Origin: Viridothelium virens
Lineage: Eukaryota; Ascomycota; Dothideomycetes; Trypetheliales; Trypetheliaceae
Direction of reading: 5' to 3'
Assembly (NCBI GenBank): GCA_010094025.1
Contig: ML991804.1
Location: 186,001-250,000, forward strand
DNA length: 64,000 nt
Positions 22,638-34,542 of this stretch are shown piece by piece. Position numbers and translations under genes: made by a program. The notes under the pieces were generated by a model. The model was not told the origin of the DNA, searched no databases, and saw only the letters and a list, made by a program, of their open reading frames with translations. Numbering within the stretch: the stretch's first letter is position 1; every line of letters begins with the position of its first letter.

Positions 22638-25365
22638 CTAGAACAGCAGTTTGAGTTCATAGCCAGATGATATCGAGGTCTCTGAGGCTTCGACATCACC
22701 GTCAATTTGCGCATCAGTTGGACCGGCGTCCCATTCGCGCTTGAAGTGTGATGGGGGCTTGATTTCAGCCAACTCCGCTGTCATATCTTGACCCTCTGGA
22801 AGTTCAACAATACACTGGTCGTCAAATAGTATATTGAGACCCTGTCGATTGATTCGTAACGTCCGGACAACAGCGGCAGGGTCGATGTCACATTTTGAGG
22901 CGACCGCTCGGACGAAGTCATCCAAGGTGCGCTTCATAAGGTAGATGGCTCTGTAGTAACGATCGGGAACTGGTTTGCCAGCGATCCGGGGTTGAATGTA
23001 GAAACATGCAACTATTAAGATATTAGATTTTATGCTGAAATTGACTTCTCCCGCACGAACTTACCTGGCTTGATGGCCCTCTCTGGGGGGGGCTGATATG
23101 AGAAGTCTACTCCGACGGCTTCGATCCATCCAGAAACTACGCCAGGGGTTGGGGAGTGTGGCTGAACCTTGACTGGTTGATCTGGGGGGCTCGCCAAATG
23201 CTGTGGGTTTGATGATTGGAGATCCGACGTTGCTAACTGAGGCATGTTTTGCCATTCGTTCGAAGGATGTCGAGACGTAGGAGGGAAGGGAGTAGCTTGC
23301 TGAAATGAGGGCTCCCGCTGACCTCCAGAGTTCATCGAATGTACACTTGGCGTAGGAGAGACAAATGAAGAATCTGCGGTCTGGACACTTTGTTTCTCCC
23401 ACGCGCCTCCATCAATGGCCTCGATCTTTGTGAGATCGATTGGTTCGCCATTTAGTCGGACCGGGTACAAATCAGGATCGTCCTCCTCGGTGCCCCTCAG
23501 GAAAAGGACGCTTACAGGCCGAGTAGAGGAGAACATGTCCTGCAGAGTAGCTAGCTTGTACTGGAGATCATCCTCTGTGGATGGCCGGCCTCCAGTCGAG
23601 CTTGCTGATGACATTGACCAAGTTCGTTTATGCTTAGGGACTTTGCCAGGGCGGGAGCTTGCGCTTGCTCTTGAAGTGGACCCACTCCTCTTTCTCTTGC
23701 CAAACTCCTTCATACCGCTTCCTGCTTTTTCAATTTGGTCTTTGAGCTTCTCAATGGTCTTCCTGACGTGCGCTGCATCATTTGAGAGCTTGCGTTCTGC
23801 TCCGTGATCGCGGAAGAGCTTGACCTTGCAATAGCAGATTTCGGGTGCAGTCCTCCCAGGAGAGGCTGCGGTAGGACCGTCGATTAATTCTGTTTTGGCG
23901 CAAAGTCTTACAGGAATGCCCTTGACACCCTTCGAATGACTGAAGTCAGTAGAGAGAAAATTGAACCGCACCCCGATCGAGCAATCAGCGGAAGCGTTCG
24001 GAGCCAGTGTCCAGGTAACACAGAAACAGTCGAACGAGGCAGACTCAAGCTCCATTCTTGGTCTTCCCGGATCTTCTGGTCCACCAAGCTGAGCTTGATC
24101 AACGTATTCGACGGCCTGGAGACGTCCGCCACGCTGATGGGCTTCATTGGTACCTCGACCTTCTTTCCAAAGGTGCCAGCAAGTGGCGGGACGTTGCCTC
24201 TGGCTTTCATCTTCGAATGAAATGCGAACAAACGTGCGATACTTCAAAGGAGTTCCCATGACCTGATCCGGAAGGGTATCGACCATGTTGATAACATATG
24301 TTTGCCCCTTGTTGAGGTATGTCACCGGAATCTCATCAGCATGTTTGACCATTGCCGTGGGCGCATTGAGCGTAGCGTTGTACCGAAATCTATGACGATT
24401 AGTGAATGACACCACAAATGGCCTAATGACCTAAGAATTTGGCACCCCAAAAGTTCGAGTTGGCGGGAATGAACAACTTACTTTTCCGCTGATTGATGGG
24501 AGGAGGATGCCTGCATGCCCTGCTCAAGATTCTGTGGATTGAACGTCAAAATCGGAGAGTCCTCTTGAACGTCCAGGTTGATGCCTAGGTCCTCTATGCG
24601 CGATTCGTCTGACGTCGTTTCTAATGGCTCAAAGGACGCGTGGGCATGGGAAAAGTGGTGTGGAGCAAAGGACTGCGGCATCGAAAATTGAGCTGGGTGA
24701 TGGAAGGTCTGACCGTGAATTCCGGAAAAGTCATGCATGGACGGCACAGCAGGCGGTGGGTGCAACGATGCCTCTGAAGTTGGATTGGATAAAGGAGTTC
24801 CTAGTCCCATGTTGAATGCAGGAGTATGTAGATCTCCGGCTTGACTGTGATAAAGTGTGTTCTGGCCGCCAGGAGTGGGTGTATAGTAGCCAGGAGGTTG
24901 ATTGGCGAAATTCGTGAAGGCAAAGCTGTTCGGATCCATAAGAGAAGGTGTAAAGCGCCAGGGTTCAGCAGATCCTCTGGGAGTGTGGTCGGCATCTTTG
25001 ATATCATCCGACTCCTCAAAGCGTCTGCAAGTGTGAAAGACGTGTCAGCCATCAGACCAAGACCGTCCATCCAACCACATGCATGTTTCATAATAAGGAA
25101 CGAGGGTGCTACTGGGGAGCTCATAGTAAACGCATCTTTTAGGCTATTGCACGAATCGGCGAGCTTTCGAGCAATTGAAATGACGTGGATTTATGAAAAA
25201 TTTAGGGACATACTGTGGATTCAGTGTGTTATTCAGAGCATCCGTGAGGGAGCTTGCACTGTGAGGCTGGGACGTCGGCGCATTCTGGGACGCGGCGGTA
25301 TGGACGTGTGGAAAAGATGATTTGAAATTCGCGTAGAACTCCTCTGTCGGTTTTTGCGAGCTCAT
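22638..25365 (-). CDS. CP2 / grainyhead-type transcription factor
   Basis: Predicted nuclear transcription factor of about 797 residues. Exons are 25365-25214, 25024-24482, 24389-23065 and 23011-22638; the frame closes exactly. Joins read NTLNPQ-RFEESDDIKDAD, SAEK-FRYNATLNAPTAM and KPGV-ACFYIQPRIAG. The CP2 DNA-binding domain starts near residue 230 (FRYNATLNAPTA, YLNKGQTYVINMVDT) and runs through FDCFCVTWTLAPNASADCSI and GVRFNFLSTDFSHSKGVKGIPVRLC. It is followed by a basic Lys/Arg/Ser region (KRKRSGSTSRAS) that may hold the nuclear signal. The last exon codes for the C-terminal ubiquitin-like/dimerisation segment (TLDDFVRAVASKCDIDPAAV). Grainyhead-like proteins in filamentous fungi affect cell-wall remodelling and conidial separation. 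The N-terminal 230 residues are disordered. Intron 1 is fairly long (190 bp). Confidence 0.93.
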
Positions 25366-27753
25366 ACTATTGAGTTAAAGTTAGTCGAGTGATCGATGGT
25401 AGTCCAGGTATTCGTGCAGGTCCAAAGTAGGAATGGCGTTAACATCCTTCGAGAAGTTTACGCCACAATTTTTTTTATCAAGACAATGACACTTACCGGT
25501 TCCGAAACATTGCTGGTGAAAGAGTGCTTCAACGCGCCCTCAGCATCGAGTGAGAGGAGGATAGAAGTGTGACGGCCCTATGTAGATTGGAAATGGGGCT
25601 CAATTTTGGAAGAATGGGTGTCAAGCCACAGGGAGAAGCGCAGGCCAGGTTCTTTCTTAATGAACTAGGTCAACGCGGTAGGGCACAGTATCTATACATG
25701 CACGATGCCGAGGGTGCGAGGACGTGAGTGCGGGTCTAGTGGATGGTACCCTGCAGCGACGTCAAGCGTGATATACCGGGCGCCATGTGGGACTTAGCAG
25801 ACAGATTCATCGGCCACGGAAGGCGTATGCTTCGGCTGCATGGCATAATTCGGCACGAACGTGTCGCAGGAGAGCAGGAAGGTTGCGCACGAGAACGGAT
25901 TGAGCATGTCGGGTCTCCTCGACTCGGGGTAGGGGAATCTTAACGAAACAGTCTCGATGATCGTAGAGCACACTGCGCCACAAACGGCTGCAGCAGCGCG
26001 GATCCTAGCGCCGGCGGGAACGAGCTTCTGGGAACGCTGTGGCGAGGGCTTGCGTGGATTGAGCGCCCGGCATCCTTGTGACAGCGCGACTTAGCCCGGC
26101 TGCTGCAGCATCGTGTGGCTGACCCCGGGAGAATTGCGTGGTGCGATCATCTTCTCCCCTTGTGTCTGACCCTAGTCGCCTGAGGCGTCGCCCCGCCGCA
26201 TTCCAGCAGAGAGAGATGATGAAGCTGTGAGCTGCCTGCCCACGCCAAACCCCCAGGCGTCGCCTGCATCTATGGACAATGACTCCAAACGATCGGCTCT
26301 GCCTGACCCAGAAATCCGATTTCATCGATCCAAGCATGAAGTGAATCAATTGGCACTGGCTTGTCTTGAGACCGTCGTAGACGTGTTTCATTTGATGGAG
26401 CTTGTCGCGCGCTCGTTGGCACCCGCGAAGCTCAACCCGCCTAGCGCCCAACACGTCAGGCCTGCTGCAGAAATGAGAGGGCTCTTGTGGGCTGCCGATT
26501 TCATGACGGCATTCTCCAGTCACAGGCAAATAAGCGGCGGTGGGAAAATTCCAGTGGTGATGGGATGCGTTGGAGAAAGACAGGGATAGCTAACGTGGCG
26601 ACGTGTTTCTTGAAACCACGTATTGGCCAATCACAATGCCTGTTTTGCGAACTTGCCCTCAGGTCTCGCGGTCAGGGATTGACGCGGCGCAACCCGTTGG
26701 CGGTACCTTTTAGGGGGGGAGATAGGATCATGGTGTGGCTTGTGATTTCCAGACTCGGTCACCTCGGATCATTCTACCGTCTAATGTCGGATGGAAATTT
26801 GCTAGAATCATTCTGCCGCCACCAATATCCCACCGGAAATGATGAGATATGCCGTAGATACGCGCTTGCAAGGGGCTTCTTTCGAACCGTCTTCCAGAAG
26901 AGAGCTGTGTCCGGTAATTATGCACATGAGGCTTATGCATTTTCCACCAGTAGCTCGGGAAGTTTTACTTGTCACGGGCAGCAAATATCCATCCAACAAA
27001 GGAAACCCTTTGGAAATCGATTGCGTACGAAGCACTCCCAGCTTACGTACGGCAGTCGAAGAAGACTTTCTCGAGAAACGGCACGGAAGATCGACCTAGT
27101 CTTCCTACCTGTGGCGGCAGTTCAAGGAATGTAAGCTTTCAAAGGCCGCTCGGCCGAAAGAGGTTCCATGATTGGGATCGCTGGAGATGAGAGGAGCAAA
27201 GGCAAAACAAAAAGGACCACGGTGGACCGGGTACGCCACATCAGCCCATGCATCCGCGGACGATCGACAGGCAAAAGCCACAGCAGTGGCGGTGCAGTCC
27301 GATGGCGATCACCTCGCTCCACTTACAGTACTTTAAGTTGACAACTGAGACGACGATCGCTTCTGGAACATTTGCGGGGAAGAAGGTTGACGCGTCCAAC
27401 GATGGGTTCACGGCTGAACAATCTTAACTTGGTGACTTGATCGTCCACGACGATTAGGGTTGAGCTCGCACTGCGCCTCTCAACTCCCCAATTTCCAAAC
27501 ATCTTCACCGAATTTTGCTTTGCCATGAGTCCGAGCACCTTCGAGAAGAATTGTGATGCCCGATCAGGCGCAGATTGTCACAGGAAGTTCCCTATTGCAT
27601 ATCGGCCTAGTGCTCTCTGCATTGATGAGACTTATTCGACTTCACGATTACAACATTTCCCCTGCTAATGGTGCCACCGTGTACTGACATTGCTTCATAA
27701 CAACACGAAAAATCTGTTCCCCCGCAAAGCTGCAGTCTCAAGAATGACAGGAT
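25366..27753. other. Intergenic region upstream of the CP2 factor
   Basis: About 2.4 kb holding the CP2-factor promoter/5' leader and the 3' flank of the coiled-coil gene. Several open frames (for example + 26487-27134) lack domains and start codons in good context. No repeat or RNA gene is visible. Confidence 0.45.
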
Positions 27754-29461
27754 CTACCTCGTGGGGCTTCTGGAGCTGTTACCAATATTCTTCATCTTTC
27801 GTGCAAGATTCGATGTTGTCAGCCTCGTCTCTCCCATCTTCTTCAGTGACTCGGCGCTCTTCATTTGCAATAGCTTTTTCGGTGCGCTCTTTTCACCATG
27901 AGGTGCCCTTACATCTGAAAATTCTGGCACCTGAATACGTTTTGTACGAACAGCAGGATCCTTGTCATCTTGCAAGTATTCAACCAGCGTGAGGGCAACT
28001 CTGGGCACAGTGGGGAGAGCTGGTCTTGAATCTTCGTAGCGAGTGTTGATCTCCGTGAGCATGCTGGAAACAGAACTCTCTCTCCTCGGACGTGCCAGAA
28101 ATGAACAATCTTGAACTGGACTGGGAATCCTTGACCGTTTCCAGCAGCCCCACGATCGTCTCTCAGATTCCGGTGTCGTTGAACTTCGCACAGAGCTTCG
28201 AAGACTATTGCCAGAATGAAGCAAGTCATCTCTTAGCGTTGAAGCATCTCCTCCCCGTAGATATCCAGTCGGTGACGGCTTCTGAGGCAGCGTCAGGTTC
28301 GCATTTTCCACTATGCTATCGTCTCCGAGATTAAATGAAAATTCTCGGCGATGCTCACGTATATCCGGGAATTTAGTCAGCGATGGGTGCCGGCCTGATC
28401 GTGCAATGTCAATCCTGATCGGATCGTCATTTGTATCATAGACTCTGTACCTACCTAGAGCTGGCTTATTTTCGGTAATATGCCTCTCCACACCCAGACG
28501 TCCCATCTCTTGACTCTTGGCTTTGAAACGGTCGTAGTATAGGTATGCAACATCATTCCATACGTCTGCAGTTGGAATTCCCTGGCGTTGGGAAATGATA
28601 CGGGCAATAGTTTGCAAGTTCTTCGCATCCTGCGCGTTCGGAGCTGGAGTGACATTTTCGCCCCAGTCAGAGGCGTTCGTGAGAAATGTTCCGCGTAAGT
28701 CGACCTCAGAGCGAGCACTACGAAGGTTGGTTGTTCTAGACGCAAGAAAGGAGGTACCTAGAACATTGAAATCTGCGTTCAGCTTGTAAACATAGAGAAA
28801 TTCGTCTCAAACTGTTACCAGAGGGCATTGGGCTCTGAGTTGGGTATTGAGAGCCCTCAGTTTTGTTTGGATCCATGAACCCTTGTGAGTTTTTCTTTAA
28901 CTCGTTTTCTACCCTCGGTCTTAAATCTACCAAGTTCTGCAGCCTTTCAATTTGGTGCTTAAATTCCTGTCTTTCCGCCATCCAAGCATGCTCGTCGGCT
29001 TGTCGGCCTGCGCTTTCTTCGCGAAGAACATTTTTGACGTCGGCAAGGTCATCTCGCAGCTTTTGAAAAGCTTCAGCAATGTATGAAAGGGCACTGGTGA
29101 AACGAGGTGGCAAAGGCTCAAAGGGATATGCAAGCACGTGCTTGAGGATAGACTCTAACAATCGATCTGTTTCCGGGGGTGCTGCTGGGGATGAAAAATC
29201 ATGGCTCGGAGGGTAGGACTGCCACGGGTCGAATGAGGTTGCCGTAGAGTAATCTTGCCTCCTATCGCTTGAGGTTCCTTGATTTGATTTTGAGCGTTGG
29301 CCGGTTATGTACGACGCGAATTTAGGTCGCGGACGGCGGCGAATATCAATGGAAGATGAAGCATCCGGATTTGCGTTGAGCCTCTCGATCTGACTGGGTG
29401 GGACGGCCGGATTGATAGCTGGGTCACGGATGTCATGACCAGACTGTTCAGGTTCAGCCAT
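27754..29461 (-). CDS. Coiled-coil protein of unknown function
   Basis: About 553 residues in two exons, 29461-28819 and 28772-27754. They are separated by a 46-bp intron whose removal joins SPMPS-DFNVLGTSFLASRTTN. I do not recognise the family. Residues about 1-85 are disordered (Pro/Ser/Arg-rich). Residues about 95-190 are helical with heptad character (RFTSALSYIAEAFQKLRDDLADVKNVL, EFKHQIERLQNLVDL), a likely coiled coil. The second exon holds a helical block (NLQTIARIISQRQGIPTADVWNDVAYLYYDRF) and then a long Ser/Arg-rich, probably phosphorylated tail. There is no signal peptide or membrane segment. The architecture suits a scaffold, but that is inference. Start ATG 29461 is the first in frame. 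Confidence 0.85.
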
Positions 29462-30885
29462 GATGCTGCAATTGATTGTGGGATCATAACAAGCACGGAG
29501 TTCATATGTATTAGTGGGGCAAGCAAGTGACCGTGCATCTCAATCTGTGGTGAGGAGAGTGAGTGTTGAATACAGAAAGGGTAGCTACGAATGTCCTCCT
29601 GTCTCCGCCGTCTGTACGTCATAACATCACATCACACGATGAACATTGCTCGAGAACACGCGAGCATCTAAGGTAGGTAGTGAATGAGCAGAGACGAACA
29701 CTCGTGTCCTTCCTTCTTTTGTCTGTAGCCCTTTCTCCATGCACCCGAACCTTAGGAATGGGAAGGAGAGGTGTTTGGTAATGAAAGGGTATATCATTTT
29801 CGGCACGTTCAAAATTTCCTTCAGCGAGCGCGCATTGAGATAGCACGAGGCTGTACACACATATGCCTTCGTGGAGGTCAGATCGTATGTCGACGTACAA
29901 CTCGTCACATTGTTAAGAACAGTCATAGTTTTGCCAGCGCGCTGACACTTAGATTGCAAGAGGGGATCGTTTGCTCAGATATACAAGCAGAAGTGCAAGG
30001 CCACAAGCGCCCAACACGATATCATCGTGCCGCCATCACCGAACCGATTGTCGACGCCATGCAAGTATGAATTCCTTAAGCCGAATCTCGCTTGCCCTCT
30101 TTCACCTCTTTCTGGAAAGATATCAATGTCAGCTATTGCCATCTTCAAAAGTAGCTTCCGTCTTCGAGATTACTGCCGTGGGAAAAAAACGTACTAGCGC
30201 CCTCATCGTGCCATGCAATGCATGCCTGTGATTCCGTCGAAACTTGGGATCCGTGCCTTTGAGAGATGGATATCGATGTGTCTTAGGTTTCTTGATACTG
30301 TGTGGACGATACAAGATCAGAAACAAACGCTATGCACGAATCGGGCTGAAGTCGAAGTGGTAAATTGGGGAGGAGCGTGCTCACCCATTCTTGTGGTTCT
30401 TCTTGGCTTGATTATGCTGAGACGAGTTCTTGGATTCTGAAGTCAAAGTCAGAAATTAGAGGCGACCTCCAGTTTCCAATGCCGAGTAGCTCACTAGCCA
30501 TGGCTGCTGCTAAGTCGAGACTGCAGCTGCGCTTGAATTGGGCGTATTCGCGGTGGTAAAATCGATGTTCAGTCAGAGCGCATTCGAATTTCCCCGTCGT
30601 TTGTGCGCGCTGCGCTGAACCGAAAAACATCCGAGGGGCCTGCCGCTACCTACCTTACAGTACTCTAGGTACAATATCTACACCACAGCACTATGAAGCA
30701 CAATCCTTGCGTTTCCAATGGTATCTAAGAAGTAATTAATCACCGAAACAATTCATTTTCTGGGAGTATATCATTCATCGTGTCGATGGTATTCTAGATC
30801 TAAAAGCTACAAGAAACAGGAGCTATTCAGCATTCCAGTCACGAAAAAACCGCATTCGATACGTATCACGTGCAAACATATGCCG
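29462..30885. other. Intergenic stretch
   Basis: About 1.4 kb between two minus-strand genes. Short open frames only; I see no gene, RNA or repeat. Confidence 0.5.
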
Positions 30886-32469
30886 CTATTGATGCCCATG
30901 CTTCCCATAGCCAGCATCCAGAAGCTGTTGTTGGATTCTCGCATCTGCGGATAATGGATGGTGAGATGTGCTGCTGGAACCCTCATCGGGTGCGTGATGC
31001 TCAAGATTTGAAGCATAGAGTAGGTCCGGCCTTGAACTTGCTCCGTTATCGAAGGATAAGCTATGTGAAGCCTGCTGTTCCTTTTCCTGCGGTTGATATT
31101 GCGTGGTAGACGGAGAAGACTGATGATAGTCGTAGTGCTCAATCCCTTCCATAATTCGGGGATCGACAGGCATCTCATAATTCTGAGCACGAGACATATT
31201 CGCCATTGGCGCTCGATATTGCTGATTTTCGTTTGCCTGGATAATAGGTGATAACTGGTCGGCATGATCTTGGAGGACGGTAGTGTCGTCTGCTCCTTGC
31301 TTGGGTCCCAAGGTATTTGGCGTTTCGAGTTGTGTTTCACCACGCATTGCAGCTGCTCGAGCAACCTGAGTTTTACAATCGTGACAATTTCGAATGACTT
31401 GATTGGCAGTCTCCTTGATTCGAACCCAATGATATTTCTCGGCGATGACAGCAGTAGTCTTATTGATACCGGCATGGTGTTCGCAATGGATCTTGCGAGC
31501 AATTTCATACTGCTTTTGAGGTTCTGAGATGACCTCCTTTCCCTTAAGCATTAGTCGCTCTGGCTCTTCGTTTGTCTCTGGTATGAGCTTGTAATGTGTA
31601 GCAGCGCTCCGAAGCCGACTTTTCTCTGCGCGATCTGCTCCGTCCGGGTATTTGCCATGTTTTAGATAATACCGAATTTTATCGAATCGCTCCTCAGACA
31701 CGTATTCTTCACTGTCGGGACCAAGATCACGACCGTAGACTATCGCGTCGACGAGTTCGTCTGGGTACGACCGGAGGGCACCGGCGCCTTTGACCCGGCC
31801 AATGCGTTTGAATCCCAGCGCATCCCATATTCGGAGCGAGGCGACATTTGTCTCATAGACAAGATTGAAGACAGAATATGCATACCCCTAGGAAGTTAGT
31901 ACAAAGCAGAGTGTATTTCCAAGGCAACGTTTGGGCCATACCAGCCTGGGAGCCCAATCCAGATAAATCTCCCCCATCAATCTACCAACACCTCGATTTC
32001 GGGCTGCATCTGTGACCAAGAACCCACCATTGCAGACATGACTTGACCTCCCAGGATAGTTGGGTTTGATGTAGAAGCTACCTAGACATTGCTTTTCCCA
32101 ATCAGAGCCATTCAACTCCATCTGTCGAACTTCTTCCCTATCTTTGATCTCGCCTAACAGCATCACGGCACCAAAATTGGCGAACCAATAAGGACCGAAG
32201 GTTTCCAACGGCAATGGATCCAGCATTGGGTAGGTATCTCCCTTTTCGATTTCACGATTCAATAGGGCGCCAAGATAGGACAGAAGTGCAGGAGGCACCT
32301 GATCGGGAGAGGAGAAGGGCATCAGGGTAGCAGCTGTGACACGGTCTCTTAATGTGACCTGACGAGGCGTAATTTCTGGAGGCAGCTCCCCGTACAGCGC
32401 TGGGAACGGCGGAACTCCAGAGCGGCGAGAAACCAGCCTCGCAGTCGGATCATCTAGCATTGCAGGCAT
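30886..32469 (-). CDS. spt10: Spt10-like GNAT protein with integrase-type HHCC zinc finger
   Basis: About 509 residues. Exons are 32469-31942 and 31887-30886, joined as LDWAPRL-GYAYSVFNLVYETN. The N-terminal half is a GNAT acetyltransferase fold: GSFYIKPNYPGRSSHVCNGG, then the acetyl-CoA loop RNRGVGRLMGEIYLDWAP, and NVASLRIWDALGFKRIGRV. The C-terminal half carries H-E-H-H-AG-INKT-TAVIAEKYHW followed by C-H-D-C, the HHCC zinc-binding fold of retro-element integrases. This domain pair is diagnostic of Spt10, which in yeast activates histone genes by binding their upstream elements through that finger. The C-terminal 130 residues are Gln/Ser-rich. The open frame extends upstream from a GTG; ATG 32469 is the first in frame, directly after a possible acceptor (TGGCAG), so a 5' UTR intron is possible. 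Confidence 0.85.
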
Positions 32470-32967
32470 GACTGCCAGTAAGATTCGGCTCGGCACGCCG
32501 AAGAAACCTGAACGATTTCATGTCAGTCGTGAAAAACGGCATCATCCACGTTGCATCAATGGGATATTGAAATCTGCTCTTCAAGCTGGCTTGGATGAGA
32601 CTTTTTCAACGCAGGGCGCCTCCCTTGCCATCATATTCAGCCCGACATGGAGCGCATCCACATGAGTGCTATCATGTGGAAGAAGGGGGAGTGGGTAATG
32701 AGAGGGGTTTACTTACGGATGGGAAAGGAGGACTGCAGTCTGGAAGTTGCGGGCCGTTCTGGAGAATTCCATTGACCTTGATGAGCTCGTCCCCGGTAGG
32801 CCTTGGCTGGCACGTGACTGAGATTTTAATAGCCGAACACATTTTCTTGTTTTGGTCAAGTCTCTCGTGAAAAGGGCGCAGAGCTTTACGGTTTGTACAT
32901 TTAGATCTTCCATTCCTCAATCCAGTCCATGTTGGGTACCTTGGATCTACTAGTTGAGATAGATAAA
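32470..32967. other. Intergenic stretch between tsr3 and the Spt10-like gene
   Basis: About 500 bp between two minus-strand genes. It should contain the tsr3 terminator and the Spt10-like promoter. No distinct site is visible. Confidence 0.45.
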
Positions 32968-34234
32968 CTATGACGGCCATCTGCTCGGTGCGTTCACAAT
33001 GGCTCTGGAAAATGAAGCTGAGACGTTGTCTTGCGTCTTCAGCCTCTGCTTTGCTGCAATCCCCGTCCTATCAGTGACAGGGGTAGCTATCATAATATTG
33101 TCGAACTCGTCGTCCTGACCGACATCACTACCTGACTCCGCGTCAGAATCGACGGGCTCCGAGACTTTATTGGGCGCAGGCTCTGTTCGAGCAAGTCTCG
33201 GAGGTGGAGGCTTTTGTTCTGTGTGGTTGGGGTTCGTGAAGGGCTTCGATTGTAGCACCTTCCTACGCAACTCTGCCATTTCTTCCTCGTCATCAGACTC
33301 CTCTGGTAAATCGAGTGGGTGTCGATCCTCTTCCGAAGGGTTGCTCCCTTCTCCACTTGAGTGGCTATCTCCATCTCCCTCTTCTTCAGTACCTGACCCA
33401 TGAGACTTGCGTCTATTGTGGTTCCCTCTGCTCCAAGCCTCGCCTTCCGTTGTAGCACTCCTGTCCGCGCGACTTTCGGAATACTCTCGTTCAATCTTTG
33501 CTAGCCAGGTTTCTTCAGCCTTTTTGATTTCTTCTTCGTTGGAACAAGCCGCGTAGAGTTTGAACAGTGAAGAGTTTATCTCAAGAAACGCATCACCGTA
33601 TGAGAATGTCGAGAGGATGTCTTCTGCCCAGGTCCGATGGCCACAAATGTAGAAGCAAGCTGCAAGCGCCTCGACGCAGTTCAAACGCCACGGTCGTCCA
33701 TAGTTTGTGGGATTGGCGGCAACTAGATATGGCACTTGGATATCGTTAATGGAGCAATCCAATGGTAAAATATGAGTTGGTGGAGGACTTACGAAGACGC
33801 TCACATTTGCCACCAATTCTCGAGAATGGGACTTCGTCAACACGTTTCCAAGAACATTCCACCACAGCTGCTCCAAATTTCTCAAGTAATTCCTTGTCTG
33901 CTAAGGATAAAACTGTTTTTGCCTTCGGCCTAAGTAGAGCGAAATTAGTACACAGTATTGGGAGTCGGCTGTACAGGATTACTCACGAAATCACAACGCC
34001 AGCGAATTTTTGGCCTACGTGAAGCTCGCGCATCATACCCAACCTCATGAGTCGCTTTCCAGAGCACCTTTTCATGTCACAATGACCCAAATCCCAGCAT
34101 GCAGCCTTGTATTGGGGTCTGGATCTCGGCTCGCCATCATCAAGCGCTTCACCCTGATCGAGCCTCTGCGCTTGAGATGCAGTTTGAAATTGCCTTCCTC
34201 CTTTCGAGAGTCTGTCTTTCTTGTGGCGCACCAT
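32968..34234 (-). CDS. tsr3: 18S rRNA aminocarboxypropyltransferase Tsr3
   Basis: Predicted enzyme of about 383 residues that transfers the aminocarboxypropyl group of S-adenosylmethionine onto the hypermodified pseudouridine of 18S rRNA, late in cytoplasmic 40S maturation. Exons are 34234-33987, 33929-33793 and 33734-32968. The core family sequence is complete after splicing: WDLGHCDMKRCSGKRLMRLG, FAGVVISPKAKTVLSLADKE, VVECSWKRVDEVPFSRIGGK, LPYLVAANPTNYGRPWRLNC and VEALAACFYICGHRTWAEDI. The C-terminal 180 residues are acidic, Ser-rich and poorly conserved, as in other fungal Tsr3 proteins. It diverges from the GGA gene across 308 bp, so both may share promoter elements. Confidence 0.95.
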
Positions 34235-34542
34235 CGTGTGCTCGAACTTGTGGGCGGTAGGGCGAAATTTTCGGAAAGAAAGTCAAGGTGGGATAGCAGT
34301 GACGAGTAGCTAATTGCTCGAGGACGACGTCAAGTCGTGCTAAGCCACCCCACTCCTCTACATACTCCGTACCACGAACACCGGACTACCTAGGTATAGG
34401 TCAGGTACTTGGAGCCCAGCTAAACCGTGTACACGTGCTATTTTCTATGATTTTCTGATCAAAAGCATGCGGGCTATATTTTCCTAAATTACTGATCCGA
34501 ATCTCAATCTCCATTCATTCCCTCCCCTGATTCATTGGCCAA
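34235..34542. promoter_or_regulatory. Bidirectional promoter region, tsr3 / GGA
   Basis: 308 bp separate the tsr3 start (-) and the GGA start (+). Both products are housekeeping. No strong TATA element stands out in either direction. Confidence 0.45.

Noticed and set aside
23415-24261. Plus-strand open frames inside the CP2 gene
   Set aside because: Antisense shadows of a well-supported coding region.
26005-27134. Open frames of 120-215 codons on both strands upstream of the CP2 factor
   Set aside because: Overlapping frames on both strands without domains or splice support.
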